A DNA stretch of 64,000 bases, from contig JAIDOW010000071.1 of NCBI GenBank assembly GCA_029063085.1, positions 46,116 through 110,115 of the forward strand, read 5' to 3'. Both the position numbers and the translations under genes were made by a program. This stretch comes from Lachnospiraceae bacterium (GTDB lineage Bacteria; Bacillota; Clostridia; Lachnospirales; Lachnospiraceae). Below the pieces are notes generated by a model. It did not search any database, was not told where the DNA came from, and saw only the letters and a list, made by a program, of their open reading frames with translations. How positions within the stretch are numbered: position 1 is the stretch's first letter; every line of letters begins with the position of its first letter. This document shows, in pieces, positions 58,276 through 64,000 of the stretch.

Positions 58276-58570
58276 ATATTTTTGCTTTTTATAAATGTCC
58301 AGCTAAAAATAATACTCAGAATAATAATGCTCAGAAAACCCATAGTTTGTGTAATACGGTTCTCTCAAATACGCCCACTGCCGCATTGCCGCTCCCCCTT
58401 AAAGTCAAAATCGCTATTTTATGAACACTATTTTACTATATTCTACATAGAATGTCAGCATTTTTCAGGTGTTATAAACAATCTTGTCATCTGTCATACA
58501 TACTATAATTTTTTATCAAATTTTCTTTGCTATGTCTTTTCTCCTGTCAAGTTTTATATACCTGATAGAA

Positions 58571-58811
58571 AGATGCGTTTAATGAAATGATTCCCAAAAT
58601 CAAAGCGGCAGACTGTATTGTATTTGCATCCCCATTATATTTTGGGACTGTGTCCTCCAGAATAAAGGCATTTATTGAACGTTTCCCCGATTTCCCGCTG
58701 TGTGTAATGTCCGAAAAAGTAAAGGAAATTGATTTTCCGGTTCTTCTCCAGCAGAGAGAACAGAGCGGTGCATGGTTTACAGTCGCATTTTATAATCTAA
58801 AAGGTCGGTAG
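58571..58811 (+). pseudogene. Duplicated fragment of flavodoxin-family gene
   Basis: AAAGATGCGTTTAATGAAATGATTCCCAAAATCAAAGCGGCAGACTGTATTGTATTTGCATCCCCATTATATTTTGG nearly identical to the segment of the intact gene at 60669. Confidence 0.85.
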
Positions 58812-58860
58812 TACCTAGGCTATCACCCCTTCAATTATTTTTTAATGACTATTTTCAATT

Positions 58861-59625
58861 TCATAATGCACTATCTACACTTAAAAACTTTTGAACTAAA
58901 TGTGAAAATTCTTCTGCATTTGTTGATATAGCCGGATGTCCTCCTTTATTGAAAATATAAACTTTTGCATTAGGAATAACCGTTGACATTTGCTTGTATT
59001 CCTCTTCAAGATTGGGTCTACACATTTCGTCTTTTTTGCTTCCAACCAATAGGATAGGCACTTTTAATTCGTTTAAAGATTTATGGAATAAAGGACGTTT
59101 TTCTTTCGCACATTGCAACAGTGCTTCGGTATCAAGGTCAACAACTTTTTCCCAATCATCACCTTGACACCATTCGTAAAACTGTCTCGCATACAAATCG
59201 TTTTTTGCCCTTGTTCTTTCTGAAAGCAAATTATCAGAAAAATTATCATTAAGTGTCCGTCCGTCAAAACTATCAGCTATAATCGAATGAATTAAATCTG
59301 GACGTTCTAAAGCGGCATTAACAGCTACCCATGCACCGCCACTCGTTCCAATCAAATCAACCTTTCCACAATTCAAATGTTCAATAAGCGCAATCGTCTG
59401 TAACGCTTCATCATACCACATATCCGGTGAAAATCTCTTGATTCTGTCTGATTGTCCGTTGCCTAAAAAGTCAATAAGAATACATCTGAAATGTGTAGCG
59501 TATAACGGCATAAGAGCTTCAAACATTTTGGAAGAAGCTGTATTCCCATGTAAAAAAATAAGAGGTTTACCTTGTCCGTATTCTTCATAAAAACAACGTT
59601 TCTCTTTATAATTAAAATATGGCAT
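58861..59625 (-). CDS. Alpha/beta hydrolase
   Basis: KPLIFLHGNTASSKMFEALMPLYATHFRCILIDFLGNGQSDRIK, LIGTSGGAWVAVNAAL, VYIFNKGGHPAIST. Confidence 0.93.
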   Translation of the reverse strand: MPYFNYKEKRCFYEEYGQGKPLIFLHGNTASSKMFEALMPLYATHFRCILIDFLGNGQSDRIKRFSPDMWYDEALQTIALIEHLNCGKVDLIGTSGGAWVAVNAALERPDLIHSIIADSFDGRTLNDNFSDNLLSERTRAKNDLYARQFYEWCQGDDWEKVVDLDTEALLQCAKEKRPLFHKSLNELKVPILLVGSKKDEMCRPNLEEEYKQMSTVIPNAKVYIFNKGGHPAISTNAEEFSHLVQKFLSVDSAL

Positions 59626-59706
59626 TTTTATTACCCCCTGATTTTGTATATTGAGTTAATTATATCATGCAAATCCTAATTAAAAACCTCATGTTCTTTC
59701 TTAAAA

Positions 59707-59744
59707 TAAAAATGTGCCACGTATGTTTCGTGACACATTTCTAA
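59707..59744 (-). terminator. Terminator between CD3324-like and hydrolase genes
   Basis: AAATGTG.CACG...CGTG.CACATTT with T-run on minus strand. Confidence 0.7.
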
Positions 59745-59745
59745 G

Positions 59746-60015
59746 TTACATTTTTTCCTGCCTAAGTATTCTTTGTATGCTTTTCTCCGTCAAAAAATAT
59801 TTTTCCGATAACCGTTTTATAGTCATTCCATTTTGATGTTCTAAACAGATTCGGGAATTACGTGAAGCTAAAGCTTGTTTGGTATCTGTGTTTTCGCCCC
59901 AATGTTTTTTATTTATCTGCTTTTTAGGAATATAAATTACTTTACCGTCTACATATTCTTGAATTTGTTCGATTAACTCCTTCGGCAGTAGATTTGTTAA
60001 ATTCTGATAGTCCAT
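59746..60015 (-). CDS. CD3324-like HTH protein
   Basis: MDYQNLTNLLPKELIEQIQEYVDGKVIYIPKKQINKKHWGENTDTKQALASRNSRICLEHQNGMTIKRLSEKYFLTEKSIQRILR. Confidence 0.8.
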   Translation of the reverse strand: MDYQNLTNLLPKELIEQIQEYVDGKVIYIPKKQINKKHWGENTDTKQALASRNSRICLEHQNGMTIKRLSEKYFLTEKSIQRILRQEKM

Positions 60016-60370
60016 TTTGAACCTCCTAAATTATTGCTTTAGGATTAGCAAAGGTTACTATCACTCAAAAACCTTTTTACGTGCAATAGCCTTTGCTATG
60101 CACAAAATTTAATTCCCATAAATTGACGCTCCTTTCTACTGGTCAAAGATTTTCTCTACCGTCCTCGTATTAAGTTCAATAGAAAGTCTGCATTTATATT
60201 ATATACATTTCAGCAGATAATAGCAATCGCCTTTAAAAATAGGGGAATGAATAGGATTCCATAGCCTGTTATGCACATTTCCATAATGCTTGTCTTTTGG
60301 TCTTTATACTTGTACTGCATTTTGAGTTATGCTAAACTGAAATCCAGTAACCAGACATTAAGGTAATATA

Positions 60371-60437
60371 ACATATGTCACCAATTTTTGAAAAAATTGG
60401 TGACCTGCTTGCACATCAGCGCAATTCATTATAACAT
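60371..60437. repeat. Dispersed intergenic stem-loop repeat, copy R4
   Basis: CATATGTCACCAATTTTTGAAAAAATTGGTGACCTGCTTGCACATCAGCGCAATTCATTATA; 13-bp perfect palindrome arms. Confidence 0.85.
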
Positions 60438-60481
60438 ACATTTGCACAACAAAGTCAGTTAACCAATCGGGAGGGATGGAA

Positions 60482-61066
60482 ATGAAGAATATTCTGGTCA
60501 TACAAGGCGGTGGCAGATACAAAGGAAATACAGAACAGTTAATCGAATTTTTCGTAAAAGGTGCAACCGAAGCAGGACATTTTGTTGAGGTGATTTCTCT
60601 TATCAAAAATGAAGTAAAGGGCTGTTTGGGCTGTAATGCCTGCCGCTATGGAAAACCGTGCATTCAAAAAGATGCGTTTAATGAAATGATTCCCAAAATC
60701 AAAGCGGCAGACTGTATTGTATTTGCATCCCCATTATATTTTTGGACGGTGTCCTCCAGAATAAAGGCATTTATTGAACGTTTTTATTGTATTGCCAAAG
60801 AAGATCCGGCACCACCTCTCGGTCGGTACGAAAAATATCCCATTAAGGATTGTGCCCTGCTTATGACCTCAGCAGATGATTTTTTCTGGACATTTGAACA
60901 GGCAGTATCCTATTATAAATTTGCACTGATAAATTACATCGGATTTCAAGACAGAGGTATGCTCCTCGCCGGTGGCTGCGGTGACACCAACGGAAAACCC
61001 AAAATTGGTGAAACACAGCATTTGGCAGAAGCATACGAGTTTGGAAAGAACATTTATGATGATTAA
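60482..61066 (+). CDS. Flavodoxin/NADPH-dependent FMN reductase family protein
   Basis: MKNILVIQGGGRYKGNTEQLIEFFVKGATEAGH, CLGCNACRYGKPCIQKDAFNEMIPKIKAADCIVFASPLYFW. Confidence 0.92.
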   Translation: MKNILVIQGGGRYKGNTEQLIEFFVKGATEAGHFVEVISLIKNEVKGCLGCNACRYGKPCIQKDAFNEMIPKIKAADCIVFASPLYFWTVSSRIKAFIERFYCIAKEDPAPPLGRYEKYPIKDCALLMTSADDFFWTFEQAVSYYKFALINYIGFQDRGMLLAGGCGDTNGKPKIGETQHLAEAYEFGKNIYDD

Positions 61067-61082
61067 CGTTTGGGATGGCTAT

Positions 61083-61547
61083 TTACTGTGGCAGCTCCAT
61101 TTCATCATTCATTTTCACAAATCCAAACTTTTCGTACAACGGTTTCCCCATATCCGTTGCCTCAAGAGAGATTGCTGTGACACCTCTTTCTTTTACATCT
61201 GCCACCAGCAGCTTTAATGTTTCATAGGCAATTCCCTTTCTGCGATATGTAGGATTTGTGTACATATTCATGATATATGCCTTGTTGCCACTGGGATTAT
61301 GATAGGTTGGCATTACCCGGAAATAGCTTACGCCCCCTGCTCCTACAAATCTGTTTTCATCAAAAACAAGATATGCCGTATGCGTACCATTGGACAATGC
61401 CTCCTTATAATAGGCATACGACTGCTCTTCTACCTCGGTCATATCGACTGTTTCTGCCAGCTTATTTGCTGCCCTCAACACCTCGATTCTTGACTGAACT
61501 AATATATCTATGTTCTCTATTGTTGCCTTTTTATATATTAATTTCAT
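61083..61547 (-). CDS. GNAT family N-acetyltransferase
   Basis: IMNMYTNPTYRRKGIAYETLKLLVADVKERGVTAISLEATDMGKPLYEKFGFVKMNDEMELP. Confidence 0.92.
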   Translation of the reverse strand: MKLIYKKATIENIDILVQSRIEVLRAANKLAETVDMTEVEEQSYAYYKEALSNGTHTAYLVFDENRFVGAGGVSYFRVMPTYHNPSGNKAYIMNMYTNPTYRRKGIAYETLKLLVADVKERGVTAISLEATDMGKPLYEKFGFVKMNDEMELPQ

Positions 61548-61557
61548 TTCACTTCTC

Positions 61558-62811
61558 CTACAACTCTAAACTGTTCTCCTTCAACAGGAAATCATAAATA
61601 CTCATTGTTGTAATTCCATCCTCATCTCTTGTAACATTTATAACATCCTTAACAAGAATAATCTTCTTAAAAGAATCATTTACATTCACAAGTGAAGCCT
61701 TCTCCTGCATCCGCTTCTCTTCTGTCGGCATACTAAATGCAGACTGAATGTAATAGCGCTTGCTCCCCAGATTCGCTATAAAATCAATTTCCAAATAGGT
61801 TCTCTCTGTTTTCCCTTCCTGATTGAAACCTCTTTTTTCCACAACACCTACATCCACAGAATAACCTCGGCTGCGCAATTCATTATATACAACATTCTCC
61901 ATAATATGTGTTTCTTCAATTTGCCGAAAGCCCAATCTTGCATTTCTAAGACCTACATCCTCGAAATAGTATTTCAAGGGAGTGCCAATGTACTTTCTAC
62001 CCTTTACATTATAGCGATTGGCTTTGTTTATGACAAAAGCATCTTCCAAATACTCAATATACTGTCTAATCGTATTTGCACTAATATTTGACTGTATTAC
62101 ACTCTTAAAAGTTGCCTCAATCTTAGGCACATTTGTAAGTGAGCCAATTGCAGATGCCAAAACATTAACCAGGTCTTCCAATTCCTGAGACTTTTCTATA
62201 TGATGTCTTTCAATAATATCCTTTAAGTAAGTTTCCTCAAATAGCCTCGTTAAATAATTTATCTTCTGTTCTTCCGTCTTCATTGTCACAGTAAGCGGCA
62301 AACCTCCATATATGACATACTCCGCCCAGCCGTGATACATATCGCCTTCATATGCCTGCATAAACTCCTTAAAGTTTAATGGAAAAATATGAATTTCATC
62401 CCCTCTGCCTCTAAATTCTGTAATAACATCCTTTGAGAGAAATTTGGAGTTGCTTCCGGTTACATACATATCTGCATTTTTAATGTGAAGCAATGAATTC
62501 AATACTTCCTCAAAATCCTCTAACAGCTGTACCTCGTCCAATAAAATATAATACTGCTTATCATCTACAATACAGGATTCTATATACTCTAAAATAACAT
62601 CTGGATTTCTGAATTTCTTATCTTTTCTTTGATCCAATTCAATGGAAACTATATGTGCTTCGTCAACGCCTTGTTCTAATAAATATTTTCTAAAAATCGT
62701 AAAAATCAGATATGATTTTCCACATCTTCTTATACCGGTCACAACCTTAATCATTCCATTGTGCATCCTGTTAATTAAGTCATTCAAATACTTATCTCTT
62801 TTTATATCCAT
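61558..62811 (-). CDS. ATP-binding protein (AAA + DUF4143)
   Basis: KVVTGIRRCGKSYLIF, YYILLDEVQLLEDFEEVLN, VTGSNSKFLSKDVITEFRGRGDEI, C-terminal DUF4143 nuclease-like. Confidence 0.93.
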   Translation of the reverse strand: MDIKRDKYLNDLINRMHNGMIKVVTGIRRCGKSYLIFTIFRKYLLEQGVDEAHIVSIELDQRKDKKFRNPDVILEYIESCIVDDKQYYILLDEVQLLEDFEEVLNSLLHIKNADMYVTGSNSKFLSKDVITEFRGRGDEIHIFPLNFKEFMQAYEGDMYHGWAEYVIYGGLPLTVTMKTEEQKINYLTRLFEETYLKDIIERHHIEKSQELEDLVNVLASAIGSLTNVPKIEATFKSVIQSNISANTIRQYIEYLEDAFVINKANRYNVKGRKYIGTPLKYYFEDVGLRNARLGFRQIEETHIMENVVYNELRSRGYSVDVGVVEKRGFNQEGKTERTYLEIDFIANLGSKRYYIQSAFSMPTEEKRMQEKASLVNVNDSFKKIILVKDVINVTRDEDGITTMSIYDFLLKENSLEL

Positions 62812-63023
62812 TCCGCAGCCCCTCTGTTGAACATTTTTGACATTATTGACACTTTTATTCAAATTGATTATATATCTTTACGTATTAAATATCAATCTTT
62901 CATTGAATATTTTTGACATAATTGACAGTTTTATTCACAAGTTTACCTGTACTTTTTGAAAAACATAAAACTTCCCAATCCCCTCATAACAATCTTTTTG
63001 CAGGTTTTTCCCATATTTTTCTT

Positions 63024-63650
63024 TCATTCTTCATCCTGTCCAACAACATATACTCTTTCTCCCTCTATTGTCGTAGTATAACCATCCAGACCTTCCACTC
63101 CCATTTCCACTGACGACAACAAAAATACCTTTCTCTCTATCGTATGCGTTGCATAATCCCATTCATCATATGCCGTCAAATCGGTTACCTCTATGCTGGT
63201 ATCTGCTATACAAGACCTTACAGGCTCCACAAGTCTCTCCAAAAACTCCTGATTTAAATAAGCATCCAGACTACTCTGCTCATAGTATGAACCATACTCA
63301 TAATGCCCTCACAAATCACTATGCTCTTTATATTGCATTAATTCCGGCAGCACCTGTTCTCTTAATAATAAAACTTTTCCATCATAGTTATCAGAAAGTA
63401 CCAGATACGGAACATATTCCCCCTGCTCCTCAAGATATACCTTCTGTACCTGCCTCTTTTTTGCAAGAGCTTTTAAAGTTTTTGCCTCCCTAGTGCCACA
63501 TACCATTAGCAATAAAACAATGATTGTGATTAGACCCATACAGGATCCCCATTTTATAGTGTTCATGATTTTTCCTTTTCTATATTTTATAGTGGCAATG
63601 ATTATTCTTCCCAATTCCCTAAATAGACAAGAGTTAATTTCCTGCCACAA
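63024..63650 (-). pseudogene. DUF6273-like secreted/lipoprotein gene interrupted by in-frame UGA
   Basis: Two ORFs in the same minus frame (63650-63309 and 63242-63024) joined by open reading except one UGA: ...LPELMQYKEHSDL*GHYEYGSYYEQSSLDAYLNQEFLERLVEPV... Confidence 0.75.
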
Positions 63651-63768
63651 AATGGACAGTTTTCTACATTAAATTTTCTCGTATACCTAAGACATTACTT
63701 TAACAAAATATCTATTTTTTCTAATCCATATTGAAAATTTAAAATGGAAAAAAAATGTTTTGCCTCTT

Positions 63769-64000
63769 TTACCATTTCTTGAATAAATATTTTTTCGGAA
63801 AGCACTTACTTTTATCTCCTACTTCAAAAATTAACCATTCCTCATTTTTATTGGTCATTTTAACCTTTAGAGCTTGATCCGGAAAGTAAAATTCTACATA
63901 CTCTTGTTTTTTTAATTGAATAAAAGCATTAATAAAATATAACCATAATTGATCCACTAAATCCCATTCATTCTCTCCTAGTATTTTCTCCCCATTATAT
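63769..64000 (-). CDS. Hypothetical protein, 3' part (5' end outside window)
   Basis: Frame open to window edge: YNGEKILGENEWDLVDQLWLYFINAFIQLKKQEYVEFYFPDQALKVKMTNKNEEWLIFEVGDKSKCFPKKYLFKKW*. Confidence 0.6.
   Translation of the reverse strand, partial: YNGEKILGENEWDLVDQLWLYFINAFIQLKKQEYVEFYFPDQALKVKMTNKNEEWLIFEVGDKSKCFPKKYLFKKW

Noticed and set aside
16955-60437. CRISPR array interpretation of the repeated elements
   Set aside because: Copies are dispersed kilobases apart, not regularly spaced, and no cas genes are visible.
63024-63650. Selenoprotein explanation of the in-frame UGA
   Set aside because: No Cys/Sec redox motif context and no selenoprotein-like family; a nonsense change is simpler.

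Overview
AT-rich Firmicutes (Lachnospiraceae/Clostridia-like) chromosomal window. It holds many small, mostly minus-strand transcription units, signal-transduction/ABC modules, and a decayed accessory region at about 29.9-33 kb. Main modules: (1) LytTR response regulator + GHKL kinase + FtsX-type ABC transporter (0.4-5.8 kb); (2) DUF1538 membrane protein + PII-like protein; (3) BceRSAB-type two-component/ABC module (10.7-15.4 kb); (4) a candidate ADP-ribosyltransferase-like toxin/antitoxin pair (15.5-16.3 kb); (5) a five-gene dlt-like operon (21.9-27.3 kb) with a LysA/BtrK-type PLP decarboxylase between the adenylation and carrier-protein genes, the best candidate for an undescribed pathway; (6) an Mrr + DUF559/Vsr-like nuclease pair next to a decayed HsdS fragment and transposase remnants; (7) a family of dispersed modular intergenic stem-loops, many placed on the sense strand directly 5' of Shine-Dalgarno sequences of unrelated genes, with apparent compensatory base changes. 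A tRNA-Ile(TAT), several frameshifted or nonsense pseudogenes, tandem duplicated XRE-like genes, a candidate type I toxin peptide and a duplicated flavodoxin fragment are also visible. All family calls come from motif recognition; no database searches were run.
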